Positions 30,001 to 38,735 of a stretch of DNA of 64,000 bases are shown here, one piece after another. The translations under genes were made by a program, and so were the position numbers. The stretch is from positions 145,356-209,355 of the forward strand of contig NZ_CBDDRA010000008.1 of NCBI RefSeq assembly GCF_965232925.1, given 5' to 3'. Below the pieces are notes generated by a model. The model had not been told where the DNA came from, ran no database searches, and worked only from the letters and a program-made list of their open reading frames with translations. The DNA comes from Tumidithrix helvetica. Its GTDB lineage: Bacteria; Cyanobacteriota; Cyanobacteriia; Pseudanabaenales; Pseudanabaenaceae. Positions within the stretch are counted from its first letter, which is position 1, and each line of letters starts with the position of its first letter.

Positions 30001-30551
30001 GGATGATTACGGTTCTGTTTAGCGACATTGTTGGGTTTACGCAACTAGCGAATACGGTGCGATCGCGGCGCGTTTCCGAAATGCTCAATCAGTACTTAGG
30101 CGAAATGACCCGTGCGATTTTTGCCCATCGTGGAACCGTGGATAAATTTATGGGAGATGGGATTTTGGCATTATTTGGTGCTCCCGAAGAACTCAGTCCT
30201 AACGAGCAGGTACGTTGTGCTGTTGATGCTGCCCGCGAAATGAAGCGAGCTCTGGCAAAGTTGAATGCAGAATGGTTAGCCCACGGGATTCCCCCTGTGC
30301 AGTTTCGCTGTGGCATTCATCAAGGTACTGCTGTTGTCGGTATGTTTGGCTGTGCCGAGCGATCGGACTACACTGCGATTGGCCCTACAGTAAATATTGC
30401 CTCGCGCATTCAATCCGCTGCCGAACCTGATTGTATTTTAGTGTCTGCTGTGGTCGCAGACTATCTCGAAGAAGATGAAATTGGTAAGCGCGGTATTTTA
30501 AAACTGAAGGGAATTGATGAGACAGTGCTAACATTTTTGGTTCATGCTTAA
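27018..30551 (+). CDS. cyaC: Hybrid histidine kinase/adenylate cyclase, CyaC type
   Basis: 1177 residues. Receiver 1 (about 20-135: LLVIDDEPD, VIISDQRMPVMSG, YVTKPWEE), two GAF-like sensor domains (about 160-320 and 340-515), HisKA with H-box ISHEFRTPLTL (about 541), HATPase_c (N-box LLSNAMKFT, G1 VEDTGIGI, G2 GSGLGLSLVKE), receiver 2 (about 830-945: LIVDDNADLR, LIVTDLMMP, YLAKPF), and a C-terminal class III cyclase (about 990-1170: VLFSDIVGFT, VDKFMGDGILALFG, YTAIGPTVNIASR). The Lys in DKFMGDG and the Thr in YTAIG match class IIIb adenylate cyclases, the bicarbonate-responsive group. Domain order and size match CyaC of Arthrospira and Anabaena. It should couple a phosphorelay to cAMP production. 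Stands alone, 131 bp after murE. Confidence 0.9.
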   Translation: MMRQDAPRRESPTSSKPKLLVIDDEPDNLDLLYRTFYREYKVLRAQSGLEAIALLEREGEVAVIISDQRMPVMSGTEFLSQMAIQYPDTMRIILTAYTDIEDLVEAINSSRVFKYVTKPWEEDDLKNVVKQALETHYLLKNRTGELRRSLRQETLLNAIAYSINGSSNYRDILESVVEIIGRNFEVTCCIVSPFQDDKITENSFLYLSEAYLISNAEVDSVSHENFQVLAQTLVETRKIQIINDVSTDERIKGQSVFAALNVKSSLLVPLIVQQELIAVMALHQCDMMRTWTEDEVELINLASDQAALALSQALAYEQVQALAKREALVNTITTAIRSSLDPQDIFAAITQQLGQALQSDGCALSLWTEEDEYVHCVGLHIRDRQETKREEAKGKPQAPITNAVKDLMDGYRLENPQISQSKVRIDGNPVLLQLITTKLPVIVDDLTQQPQLNHVDLPLQASARSLLIVPLISDGKIIGSISLRQIDRPRHWQTSEVTLAQAVASQAAIAVQQARLYQKTREQAQQLIESDRQKTEFFQNISHEFRTPLTLTIGPLESAIAKNQTLTYDQSVIALRNCRRLLRLVNQLLDLQRLDAGKMQSCFRPCDLTQFAMHTLEAFQAYCDKKNLRLFTQFDLCPQVYLDLEKFDKVIYNLLSNAMKFTPSGGSITVRLQSAGDRCLLSVEDTGIGIRTDQIPFLFERFRQAEGSISRSYEGSGLGLSLVKELVELHSGEVIVDSIYGKGTKFTISLPIGDAHLPPKQVMHTPVDVQLSRTDVELAGIETDLDSEIDVESSIIAEENAQSTRMLLDASNKRRIEGDASENLTTETNINQILIVDDNADLRGYLRSILLQAGYQVISARNGSEGFHQAQKFKPDLIVTDLMMPQVSGLDLIRLIREDAMLASTPMILLTAKIDEETRIEGTETGADAYLAKPFNNRELLAEVRNLLALKLSEQRVKQLNQYLTESVLKRFLPPLMVQKAAEGQLSLDLRPEPRMITVLFSDIVGFTQLANTVRSRRVSEMLNQYLGEMTRAIFAHRGTVDKFMGDGILALFGAPEELSPNEQVRCAVDAAREMKRALAKLNAEWLAHGIPPVQFRCGIHQGTAVVGMFGCAERSDYTAIGPTVNIASRIQSAAEPDCILVSAVVADYLEEDEIGKRGILKLKGIDETVLTFLVHA

Positions 30552-30628
30552 ATTAGTGGCACACAATTATAATGAGAGATGATCTGCATCAATTATAGAA
30601 AAAGTTGGGGATCTGAATATCAAGATAC

Positions 30629-33600
30629 TTACAACCAATTTCCGACTAAAACAAACGGAGACCAATAGGATGGATGTTTGAGATCGATATTCATAGTTGG
30701 TTCTAGAACTTTAATATTGGGAAATCCCTCCACGCCGACAATCCTGCCATTCTCGATCTTGACTTCGCCCCTTAAAAGAGACAACTGGGCTTTTTGGAGT
30801 GCGATCGCTTTACTTAGTTCATTGGGGAAGTTGCGATAAAAACTAATCATCAAAGGTGCAGTTCCAGAGTCTGAGACAGCCCATAACGAAGCTAGCACGC
30901 TACGCGCACCCGACTCAACTGATAGTCCGCTAATGCCGAGGTTGCTACCTACAGCAGTTTCGCAGGCACTCAGGGTCATTAATTCTACAAGGGGGTTATC
31001 AAAACGCAGCGCAGGGAATTGATCTAGACGCAATCGACTATTCCAAAGTTGAATAAACGATCCATCGGCGCGATCGCTGATAAATTTGCCATGGGTAGCT
31101 AGATGTAAAATACTGTAACGCGAGCTTTGACGTTGATTTTGCAGGTTATCGACGGTAAATTCGCGATTGAGAAAGATTGCACCGGGTAAGATGCGTTTGC
31201 CAATTGTATTCACCTCAACTTCCGCAGATGGTAATGCCGCAAAATCATCAATTGCCTCAGTCAAGCCCATCGCTAAAACACGATTATTGGTGCGATCGCG
31301 ACTTTCTAGTCTCGTTACGCGTAAGGCTGGAATATTCACAGAAGCATACCGTTCCACCAAAAACTGCTTACCATCATGCAATGCGGCAGGAGGAATTACC
31401 CTTAGGTCTGCATCCATCACAAACACAAGCGTTTCAACTTTTAAGACTTTTAGCTGGGCATCAATCGGGGCTATAATCCAGTCATACAATTGCCGCGCTT
31501 CTTTCATATAGTCCTGAGAACCAACATCTCGGAGATTGCTACGGTAATCGATCAGTGCTGCCTCAACGGTTGCTGGATTGATATTCCTGACAAAGCGACG
31601 GAATGGTTTGCCTTTGTCTTTAGGGGGGATCACCAGAATCTCAATGCGATTATCTAAAACGACAGGATAAACCAAAGCCGTAACACTTCCACTACGCAAG
31701 GAAATATCGCTCAACAGTTGCCTTCCATCTTCTAGGGTTAGGGGAGGTGCATTCAGTTCCTTTTCTAAAAAAGTCTCTAATTCAGCAACATAGCCTGCTT
31801 CTAAGACTTCAAAGGCAACTGGTAGGTTGTCTTCTAATAAAAGAGCGTCAACGCGTTTCTTTGTGACATCTCGAATCTCTAGGATTCTGAGCGTAGTTGC
31901 ATCGGTTATGGATAAGTCAGCAGGTTTTAATGGTGCTAGAATTACATTGCTATTGCCGCTATTTGTAGTCTGCCCAGGAATAAGAGCAGCAGCAGGAGTA
32001 ATGGAAATATTGCCCTGCGTAAAAATGGAATTTCCAACCTGAATAATTGTCCCTACATTTAAGGTGGATGTTCCTGTCACGATCGTTCCACTCGTTCCAT
32101 TCACACTAGGATCGCCAATCGAAAAAGCATTGAGCCCACCATGCTGAATAAACACGCTGCCACCACTGCCCCCAGTCGTGCAGATACTGGCACCACCGCA
32201 GGACGAACTTGAAATCAGACCCAACACCCTAAGGTTGCCGCCAGTGGTAATGACTGAAACATTTCCACCTTGAGTTACACCGCTCGTATTAATAGAACCA
32301 ATGACAATACTCCCAGTTGGGTCGATGGATACATTTCCTCCAGTACCCGTCAATCCTCTTGCATCAATGGAACCTGTTTGAATCTGGGTGGATGCCTCGA
32401 TCGTCACATTTCCACCATTTGCACCAAAAGTTGCAATATTGCCAGTTGTGACGCTATCGGTATTGCTGGTGATATTGACGGCGTTTCCAGAGGTTGTAAT
32501 GTTTCCAATCGTAAGGCTGCGGGTAGAGGTTAAGGCGATCGCACCTGCACCCGTGAGATTATAGCCTTGGGCATCGATAGAGCTACCAATTAGGTTAATG
32601 CTGCCACTAGTATTAATTCCACTCCCCTGCAAAAATAGTCCTTGACCACCTGTACTCGTTCCATTTAAAGTAATGATGCCAGTTGTAGACTGAAGTGTGG
32701 TATTAGGATCGATCTTGATTCCATCCCCTATACCACCACCGACTCCAGTAATTGTAATCTTGCCACTTCCTGAAGTAATGTTATTCGCAGCACCAGCAAG
32801 TGAAACTCCCGCACCTGTAGTATTCGTCCCATTGATTGTGATATCTCCACCATTGGAGGCAATCGTTCCACCTGCTATAGAGATTCCCGATCCAGAAGTA
32901 CTAAAATTAATTGCACCACCCCCAGAGTTGAATGAGGGAGTGCCAGATATATTAATGAATCCAGTTCCTCCTTGAACCTGTAGGTCGATCGCTCCACCAT
33001 TCGTAGAGATCGAAGAACTGCCATTCACAAAGATATTACCAGAGCCTGAAGGAGCAGGTGCTGCTGTACTATTTGCAAAAAGCTGAACCGCTCCATTTGT
33101 CGTGGTGATTGATGCGTTATTGATGAAGTTTATGGTATTACCCGCTTGTGCTGTCAGACCAAAACCAGGATTAAGTGTGACCGAATTGGCAAATGTAATA
33201 TCGCTGGTTGCTTGTAAAACAATATTAGCGTTTGCTGCAGTAAGCGTTACTGGATCGATTTGTGCATTAGCAGGCAGATTTGCAAAGGCTGATACTTCAT
33301 TAACAGTATTAACTCCTCCAGTAATCACCGTTATATTATTTGGGTCAAGCAGCAACGTTCCAGTTTTTCCATTTGTTGCGAAAGTATTTACATTACCTCT
33401 GTAATCGAGGTTCTGTTTGCCCGACACCTCGACAAAGCCACCATCCCCTGACTGAGTTCCACCCTTTGCTGAGATGTTGCCCAGAAACTGCGTGCTCTGG
33501 TCTGCCCAAACAACGACCCTTCCGCCATTTCCTGTGAATAAAGCATTGGCATCAATGAGAGAATTCGCACTCACATAGGTTTGTTGAGCATTTGGAACGA

Positions 33601-34675
33601 TGCCTTTTCCCTGAAAATCTCCTCCAATCAGAACAGTACCGCCGCCATTCAGCCCAGATGCACTAATTCGAGCATTTACAAGTCCTACCTTCTCGCCAAA
33701 GATGCCAATTACCCCCCCCTTGCCAAGGGAGGGAGTTGATACATCAATTAGTCCTGAGACAATCGTCATTCCATTCGTTACAGGAATATCCGTCGAGGCA
33801 GGATTTGCTACTAAGGCAAGAGAGCCATCGGCTTTGACAACTACTTGGTTAGCTTCAGGCACTTTACCCGTGAGTAACTCCGCAAGTTTTGGCAATTCTG
33901 TAATCTTGCCGCTCCAGTTAGAGGGAACCGCATTGGATGTCACCTGCAACCCTAAGACCGCATCGGGCGATCGCAATTCAACTTGACTATTCCCAGATAC
34001 AGAAGTTAAGGCAATATTTCCACCAGGAGCCGTTAATATACCAGTATTTACAATACTTCCACCAGTTAAAGTAATGTTTTTGCCAGAATCTACCGATAAA
34101 TTGCCTTGATTGATAATGCCCGCAGGCTGAGCGATCGCAAAGCGAATATTCTTGGGATCGCCACTGGGAAAGCTGAGTGAATTCCGATCGGCATTAAAAG
34201 TTTGTCCGTTGTCAAAACCTAAACCCGTGCCTGTCGTGGCATGAAAGGAGCCGCCAATATCTAAACGGGCATTTTGACCAAATACAATCCCGTTAGGGTT
34301 CACTAGATAAAGATTGGCATTGGGGAAAGCTTGACGGCTTTCAATTGTGCCCAAAACCGCAGAGGGATTGCTGCCCGTGACGCGATTAATGATATTTTGA
34401 ACTTCCGCACCGTTGACTGAAGAATTGCCAGTATTAAAGACTACACCTGACTGCGGTACGTTAAATTCGTTGAAACTGTGATAAAGATTACCGCCGTTGA
34501 TAGTGCCCGCACCTGTAGGTGCGATTGCATTACCATTGACTTGAGTAGCCGTAGTGCCATCGGGTACTGTTTGAGCTAGGGCAGTTTGAGCGTTTCCTAG
34601 AGCCAGAGTTTCTAGACTGATTTCTAGACTGAGAACGCCGATCGTTACTAGAAATAATAAGAATGAAGTTCGCAT
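30629..34675 (-). CDS. Filamentous-hemagglutinin-type exoprotein fused to a CHAT protease domain
   Basis: 1348 residues. Signal sequence (about 1-35), then a TPS (two-partner secretion) domain (about 36-170, with YLVNPNGIVFGQNARLDIGG), then a long Gly/Asn/Thr/Ser-rich beta-helix-like region (about 170-910), a mixed linker (about 940-1060), and a CHAT caspase-like domain (about 1070-1345). The CHAT His is in LHLATHGKF (about 1194) and the Cys in TLSACETAVG (about 1238). It should be exported across the outer membrane by a TpsB/ShlB partner, which is not in this window, and carries a caspase-like cysteine protease to the surface. This TPS-CHAT architecture is known in filamentous cyanobacteria, but its targets are not. 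GGGGA precedes the ATG. Confidence 0.88.
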   Translation of the reverse strand: MRTSFLLFLVTIGVLSLEISLETLALGNAQTALAQTVPDGTTATQVNGNAIAPTGAGTINGGNLYHSFNEFNVPQSGVVFNTGNSSVNGAEVQNIINRVTGSNPSAVLGTIESRQAFPNANLYLVNPNGIVFGQNARLDIGGSFHATTGTGLGFDNGQTFNADRNSLSFPSGDPKNIRFAIAQPAGIINQGNLSVDSGKNITLTGGSIVNTGILTAPGGNIALTSVSGNSQVELRSPDAVLGLQVTSNAVPSNWSGKITELPKLAELLTGKVPEANQVVVKADGSLALVANPASTDIPVTNGMTIVSGLIDVSTPSLGKGGVIGIFGEKVGLVNARISASGLNGGGTVLIGGDFQGKGIVPNAQQTYVSANSLIDANALFTGNGGRVVVWADQSTQFLGNISAKGGTQSGDGGFVEVSGKQNLDYRGNVNTFATNGKTGTLLLDPNNITVITGGVNTVNEVSAFANLPANAQIDPVTLTAANANIVLQATSDITFANSVTLNPGFGLTAQAGNTINFINNASITTTNGAVQLFANSTAAPAPSGSGNIFVNGSSSISTNGGAIDLQVQGGTGFINISGTPSFNSGGGAINFSTSGSGISIAGGTIASNGGDITINGTNTTGAGVSLAGAANNITSGSGKITITGVGGGIGDGIKIDPNTTLQSTTGIITLNGTSTGGQGLFLQGSGINTSGSINLIGSSIDAQGYNLTGAGAIALTSTRSLTIGNITTSGNAVNITSNTDSVTTGNIATFGANGGNVTIEASTQIQTGSIDARGLTGTGGNVSIDPTGSIVIGSINTSGVTQGGNVSVITTGGNLRVLGLISSSSCGGASICTTGGSGGSVFIQHGGLNAFSIGDPSVNGTSGTIVTGTSTLNVGTIIQVGNSIFTQGNISITPAAALIPGQTTNSGNSNVILAPLKPADLSITDATTLRILEIRDVTKKRVDALLLEDNLPVAFEVLEAGYVAELETFLEKELNAPPLTLEDGRQLLSDISLRSGSVTALVYPVVLDNRIEILVIPPKDKGKPFRRFVRNINPATVEAALIDYRSNLRDVGSQDYMKEARQLYDWIIAPIDAQLKVLKVETLVFVMDADLRVIPPAALHDGKQFLVERYASVNIPALRVTRLESRDRTNNRVLAMGLTEAIDDFAALPSAEVEVNTIGKRILPGAIFLNREFTVDNLQNQRQSSRYSILHLATHGKFISDRADGSFIQLWNSRLRLDQFPALRFDNPLVELMTLSACETAVGSNLGISGLSVESGARSVLASLWAVSDSGTAPLMISFYRNFPNELSKAIALQKAQLSLLRGEVKIENGRIVGVEGFPNIKVLEPTMNIDLKHPSYWSPFVLVGNWL

Positions 34676-34823
34676 AGCTTTCCCCGATCCACCTGTTGAA
34701 CTCGTACTTCCTAAATTTGAAATCTAGGTATTGGATGGAAGATAATGTAACATCCTATAGCGAAACCAGTAACTGTATATCTGGCTGAAATCCCAGCTTG
34801 ATATTTAGGGTAATCTAGTATTC

Positions 34824-35468
34824 ATGCTAACGATTCAAAATTTAACCTATCACCCTCCTGCTACACCTGCCCCAATTCTAAAAAACATCTGTTTAGAATT
34901 ACGCGATCGCGAATTAGGTCTAATCGTAGGGCCGAGTGGCTCGGGAAAAAGTACGCTGCTTGAGATCTTGGCGGGGTTTGTCGATTGGCGTGAGGGTGGG
35001 ATTTACTGGCATTCTCAAGAACTTACACCCGACCATCTTCAGCAACTCTGCGGCTTGGTGTTTCAGTTTCCCGAGCGCCATTTTTGCGGTAGTACGGTTT
35101 TAGAAGAGTTGCGGCTGGGGCATCTTGACATCGACAGCGATCGCATCCTTGCAGCGCTGCAATCTGTGGGGCTAGGGCAACTGAGTTTTCAGGCATCGCC
35201 ACAGTCTCTCAGTGGGGGGCAGCAACGCAGGCTAGCCTTGGCAGTGCAGTTAATCAGGCAACCAGGGTTACTTTTACTAGATGAGCCCACCGCAGGACTG
35301 GACTGGTCGATCAGACGACAGCTACTCACCTTGCTCAAAGAGCTAAAGCGCAACTGGACGCTGCTGGTGGTCAGCCACGAGCCTGAAGAACTCAAGGGGA
35401 TTGCCGATCGCACTTGGACGATTTCTCACGGTGAGCTTGTGCCCGATCCAAATCCTGTACTTATGTAG
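34824..35468 (+). CDS. ECF-type ABC transporter ATP-binding protein
   Basis: 214 residues. Walker A GPSGSGKSTLLE, Q-loop FQFPERHF, signature LSGGQQRRLALA, Walker B LLLLDEPTAGLD and switch His in VVSHEPEEL. The FQFPE form of the Q-loop is typical of EcfA/CbiO ATPases of energy-coupling factor transporters. No EcfT or S-component adjoins it; in cyanobacteria these are usually elsewhere. Divergent from the hemagglutinin-CHAT gene by 148 bp. The cargo cannot be told from sequence. Confidence 0.88.
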   Translation: MLTIQNLTYHPPATPAPILKNICLELRDRELGLIVGPSGSGKSTLLEILAGFVDWREGGIYWHSQELTPDHLQQLCGLVFQFPERHFCGSTVLEELRLGHLDIDSDRILAALQSVGLGQLSFQASPQSLSGGQQRRLALAVQLIRQPGLLLLDEPTAGLDWSIRRQLLTLLKELKRNWTLLVVSHEPEELKGIADRTWTISHGELVPDPNPVLM

Positions 35469-35556
35469 CAATATTGAAAGTTAAGCCCGAAATTTGCCTT
35501 CCTGAGATACAGTGAATATGGCTTGTAATTTATCTCGTAATTTCTAGACTACTACT

Positions 35557-36024
35557 ATGACAATCAGCACAGAAACACCCATAGTAAATGCAGCCTCTGA
35601 GTCCCCTGAGCTTAATACACACACCTTTAATCTTACGGACACGATTCAGACGGTGATTGCCAGCATGGATGCCGAGCAATCTGCAGTGGTAAATCAAACT
35701 GATGATACTTGGAAATTTCGATATGGCACGGTTGAGGTAGTTGTTAATATCACTGGCACTGCCCCAACAGACACCTTTACAGTCCTATCAACCGTACTGA
35801 CCTATCCTGTCAAAGACGAAGCCAAAATGCTGCGTTTGTTGTTGGAAAAAAACGTAACGGAAACCTTCGAGGCTCGCTTCGCGATTCAAAACGACCAAGT
35901 GATAGTGGTTTCATCTCGCTCTGTCGAGGATCTTTCTCCTGCTGAGATTTCTCGCATTATCACCATTGTGGCAGCGATCGCCGATAGCAATGACGAGTTG
36001 CTAACAGAGCAATTTGGCACATAG
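35557..36024 (+). CDS. YbjN-domain protein
   Basis: 155 residues. A flexible N-terminus (about 1-25) precedes a YbjN domain (type III secretion chaperone-like alpha/beta fold) with WKFRYGTVEVVVNITG, LTYPVKDEAKMLRLLLEKN, FAIQNDQVIVVSSR and DLSPAEISRIITIVAAIAD. YbjN-type proteins are soluble and act in chaperone-like or regulatory roles that remain poorly defined. It lies 88 bp after the ABC ATPase and 47 bp before the lipoate/octanoate transferase. Confidence 0.8.
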   Translation: MTISTETPIVNAASESPELNTHTFNLTDTIQTVIASMDAEQSAVVNQTDDTWKFRYGTVEVVVNITGTAPTDTFTVLSTVLTYPVKDEAKMLRLLLEKNVTETFEARFAIQNDQVIVVSSRSVEDLSPAEISRIITIVAAIADSNDELLTEQFGT

Positions 36025-36071
36025 TCATTTTGCCGATCGTTCAACGCGATCGCTTGGCATGAAAATCTGGC

Positions 36072-36866
36072 ATGAAAGTTTGGCGTAAAGCACCCTATCT
36101 CAAAGCACCTGGCTTGCAGCAGATGTTACTAGATAATTGGCTATTAGATCGACTGATTGCCGAGCATAGTCAGAATTCTAGCCAAAACCTCTCACAACCA
36201 ATTTTACGATTTTATAGCTGGTCACCACCAGCTATTTCTTTGGGCTATCATCAGCACAAAATTCCAGAGCATTGGGCAGATTTAGCAAAAGCTGAAGGAC
36301 TCGATCTGGTGCGTCGTCCTAGCGGTGGACGAGCAGTGCTTCATAAAGGTGACTTGACCTATGCGGTCATTTTAAAAGCCGATCAAGGCGCTCGCCGCGC
36401 CACCTATACCCATATTTGTGAATTTTTAATTCAGGGGTTGGCTAGTCTGGGGATCGAACTCAGCTATGGCAGAGCGGGACGGGGCTACATTCATCATCCC
36501 AGTTGTTTCAGCACGGCGACCAATGCCGATTTGGTAATAGCAGATGGGCGCAAAATGATCGGGAGCGCTCAGGTTTATCGATCGGGTTTTGTCTTACAAC
36601 ATGGTGCGATCGCTTTGCAGCCAGATTACGTTCTTTTACGGCAAGTCTTTGGCGAAGATGTGCCTGTCGTTGGGCTAAGTGAGCTATTGCCAAATTCTAA
36701 CGAGAGCCTCGTAGATAGGCTAATCGGCAGTCTCACGCGATCGGCGGCCGACCATTTTGATGCTGAATTTGTCGAAATGTCCTTCGATATGATCAATGCT
36801 ACTTTCGCCGATCGCGATACCACTTTGCCAACTTTGAGGGAGGAATTCCCAAATAATAACCAATAA
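36072..36866 (+). CDS. Lipoate/octanoate protein ligase or transferase (LipM/LplA-like)
   Basis: 264 residues. BPL/LplA/LipB fold: LSQPILRFYSW, PAISLGYHQ, RRPSGGRAVLHKGDLTYAV, SCFSTATNADLVIADGRK, IGSAQVYRSGFVLQHGA. The Cys in PSCFS aligns with the catalytic Cys of LipM-type octanoyltransferases, and the Lys in DGRKMIGSAQ with the conserved Lys. It should attach octanoate or lipoate to a carrier domain such as GcvH or a 2-oxoacid dehydrogenase E2. Separating LipM from LplA needs a tree. The 3' end overlaps the downstream convergent gene by 68 bp. Confidence 0.85.
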   Translation: MKVWRKAPYLKAPGLQQMLLDNWLLDRLIAEHSQNSSQNLSQPILRFYSWSPPAISLGYHQHKIPEHWADLAKAEGLDLVRRPSGGRAVLHKGDLTYAVILKADQGARRATYTHICEFLIQGLASLGIELSYGRAGRGYIHHPSCFSTATNADLVIADGRKMIGSAQVYRSGFVLQHGAIALQPDYVLLRQVFGEDVPVVGLSELLPNSNESLVDRLIGSLTRSAADHFDAEFVEMSFDMINATFADRDTTLPTLREEFPNNNQ

Positions 36867-38142
36867 TTATCGCTTGGTTAATCAGCGTCGTGCGTACAAT
36901 GCTGAGCTTTTGCCAACGGCGACTGGAAGTCAGCACAGAGGCTGGTGCGATCGCAATCCGTCCCTGTCTCTTTAAATGGCGAACCAATTCAAAGTCTTCC
37001 ATAATTGGTAACTCTGGAAATCCACCCATGCGGCGAAACAGAGAGGTCTTGAGGAAGATCGCTTGATCGCCGTAGGGCATCTGGCATAGATGCGATCGCA
37101 GTTTGACTCCCCACTCTACCCATCGCAATCCTAAGGCATCGCCATCAATTCCCAACTCAAAGGCCCCTGCAACTACATTGGGACTCTGCAAAGTCTGTCG
37201 CACAAAGCGATCGAAGCCATTGGGGAGAATCGTGTCGGCATGTAGAAATAAGAGAATCTCTCCCGTAGCAACCTCAGCACCTAAGTTCATTTGACTGGCA
37301 CGACCGCGTTTCCCAGCGATCGCTTTTGCTCCCAAAGATTCTGCAATTTGAATGGTCTCGTCGGAACTGCCCCCATCGACAAGAATGATTTCCACATCGA
37401 TCGAATTCTGCACGGCTTTTAATACGCGGGGTAGATTCTCTGCTTCATTCAATGCTGGGATCACCACTGAAATGCTTGGTGTGTTTTGGGCAGCATCCTT
37501 GGCTAACTTTAAGCCCTCCCAAATCGCCACATCTGCTTTGGTGTCAACGTCAGATAAACTGGGCAGATCGAAACGAGTGAGCCCCAATTCCCCAGCAATC
37601 TCCACAGTGCGTTGGAACACCTCTGATGTGCTCCAAGGAATTCCTGCAAAAAGTTCTGGCACAAATCGCTGTAGCCCAATCAGATAATAGCCGCCATCGT
37701 TGGCGGGGCCAAGAACGAGTTCCTGTTCTTGTAATTCCCTAAAGCCGCGATCGAGAATTTTAGCATCCAGTTCGGGGCAGTCGGTTCCCACGATCGCAAC
37801 GGATTGATAGCCCTGTGCGATCGCAGATTGCAGAGCATGCGCCATGCGATCGCCTAAATCCTTTTCTATCTGGATGTGATACTCTAGATCGCTCCCCAGC
37901 CATCTCTGCATTTGGGTTTCGCTTCCCCCTGTAAACCACACCTGAATGGAAAGTGACTCCCTATTTTGCCGCAAGGTTCTTGCCTGCTCAAGGGTGTGCT
38001 CTGCCATCTCTTTGTATAATGAAGTAGCGGCTTCCGCACCCAAAGCTGGAATTAGGCGAGTTTTGACTTTACCGATTTCTGGATAGCGAGCAAAGACAAT
38101 CAGACATTCCCTTACGGCGGGAAAAGATTCCGTCAATCCCAT
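36799..38142 (-). CDS. TIGR04282-TIGR04283 fusion glycosyltransferase
   Basis: 447 residues in two parts. About 1-205: a DUF2064/TIGR04282 nucleotidyl- or glycosyltransferase-like domain (FARYPEIGKVKTRL, DLGDRMAHAL, VGTDCPELDA, GPANDGGYYLIGL). About 222-447: a TIGR04283 family-2 glycosyltransferase (SVVIPALNEAENLPRVL, ILVDGGSSDETI, LFLHADTILP, YGDQAIFLKTSLF). These two families are frequently adjacent genes; here they are fused, consistent with a joint pathway, probably transfer of a sugar-phosphate to a lipid. No membrane helices expected apart from the C-terminal attachment region. Overlaps the lipoate-ligase gene by 68 bp, convergent. Confidence 0.88.
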   Translation of the reverse strand: MGLTESFPAVRECLIVFARYPEIGKVKTRLIPALGAEAATSLYKEMAEHTLEQARTLRQNRESLSIQVWFTGGSETQMQRWLGSDLEYHIQIEKDLGDRMAHALQSAIAQGYQSVAIVGTDCPELDAKILDRGFRELQEQELVLGPANDGGYYLIGLQRFVPELFAGIPWSTSEVFQRTVEIAGELGLTRFDLPSLSDVDTKADVAIWEGLKLAKDAAQNTPSISVVIPALNEAENLPRVLKAVQNSIDVEIILVDGGSSDETIQIAESLGAKAIAGKRGRASQMNLGAEVATGEILLFLHADTILPNGFDRFVRQTLQSPNVVAGAFELGIDGDALGLRWVEWGVKLRSHLCQMPYGDQAIFLKTSLFRRMGGFPELPIMEDFELVRHLKRQGRIAIAPASVLTSSRRWQKLSIVRTTLINQAIIIGYYLGIPPSKLAKWYRDRRK

Positions 38143-38193
38143 TTAATTTCTGATTACCGCCATCATCGATTGTCAATGCTCCTTACTATAGAA

Positions 38194-38514
38194 CTACTGC
38201 TTCTTTATAACAAAAGAAATCACTAATTGCTCGGCTTGTGACTTGAAATGAGTCATTACCGACTTCTTGGCTACTTCGCCGATTTTCTCAAGGGACTTCT
38301 CTTTTTGAGGAAATCCCTGAAACTGAATGTTTACTGATGTAAGCGAACCATTATTCCAGTTAAATCCAACAAAGGGCTTCGTCCCCAAAGCTTTTTCAAG
38401 ATCTTGCGATACTGCGTCTGCATGTTGCATACCCTCTTGCAAAACGCCAAACAGCGAACAACCAAACAGACATAAACACAGGAAAAGCGCTAAAGTAATT
38501 TTTTTAATTCTCAT
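38194..38514 (-). CDS. Small lipoprotein
   Basis: 106 residues from the ATG at 38514, which has AGGAGG eight bases upstream; an in-frame ATG seven codons earlier would disrupt the signal. Lipobox LFGC at about residue 19 after a hydrophobic stretch. The mature part includes a GFNWNNGSLTSVNIQF beta region and ends in VISFVIKKQ. I recognise no family. Upstream of the TIGR04282-TIGR04283 fusion gene on the same strand, 51 bp away. Confidence 0.7.
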   Translation of the reverse strand: MRIKKITLALFLCLCLFGCSLFGVLQEGMQHADAVSQDLEKALGTKPFVGFNWNNGSLTSVNIQFQGFPQKEKSLEKIGEVAKKSVMTHFKSQAEQLVISFVIKKQ

Positions 38515-38671
38515 AACTGCTAAACCTCCTGCCAAATAACGAAGATCTTAGGTCAGACCCTCATGGATTAACAAGTTCAGGACACGCACAAGGTAACCCC
38601 AAGCTTTGCCATAGGGAGCTTTGATTAGTCTAATATGCTTGAGGTCTACTTTTGAGGATAAGTCTAGAATA

Positions 38672-38699
38672 GTAGGGGCAATTCATGAATTGTCCCTAC
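38672..38699. repeat. 28-bp palindromic repeat
   Basis: GTAGGGGCAATTCA meets its inverse at the centre, with one G-T wobble in 14 positions. It looks like the short palindromic GTAGGGG...CCCCTAC elements dispersed in many cyanobacterial genomes. It sits 36 bp before the next gene start. Confidence 0.55.
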
Positions 38700-38735
38700 C
38701 GACAAATTGAATAGGATATTGCTAGTCGCGATGTT

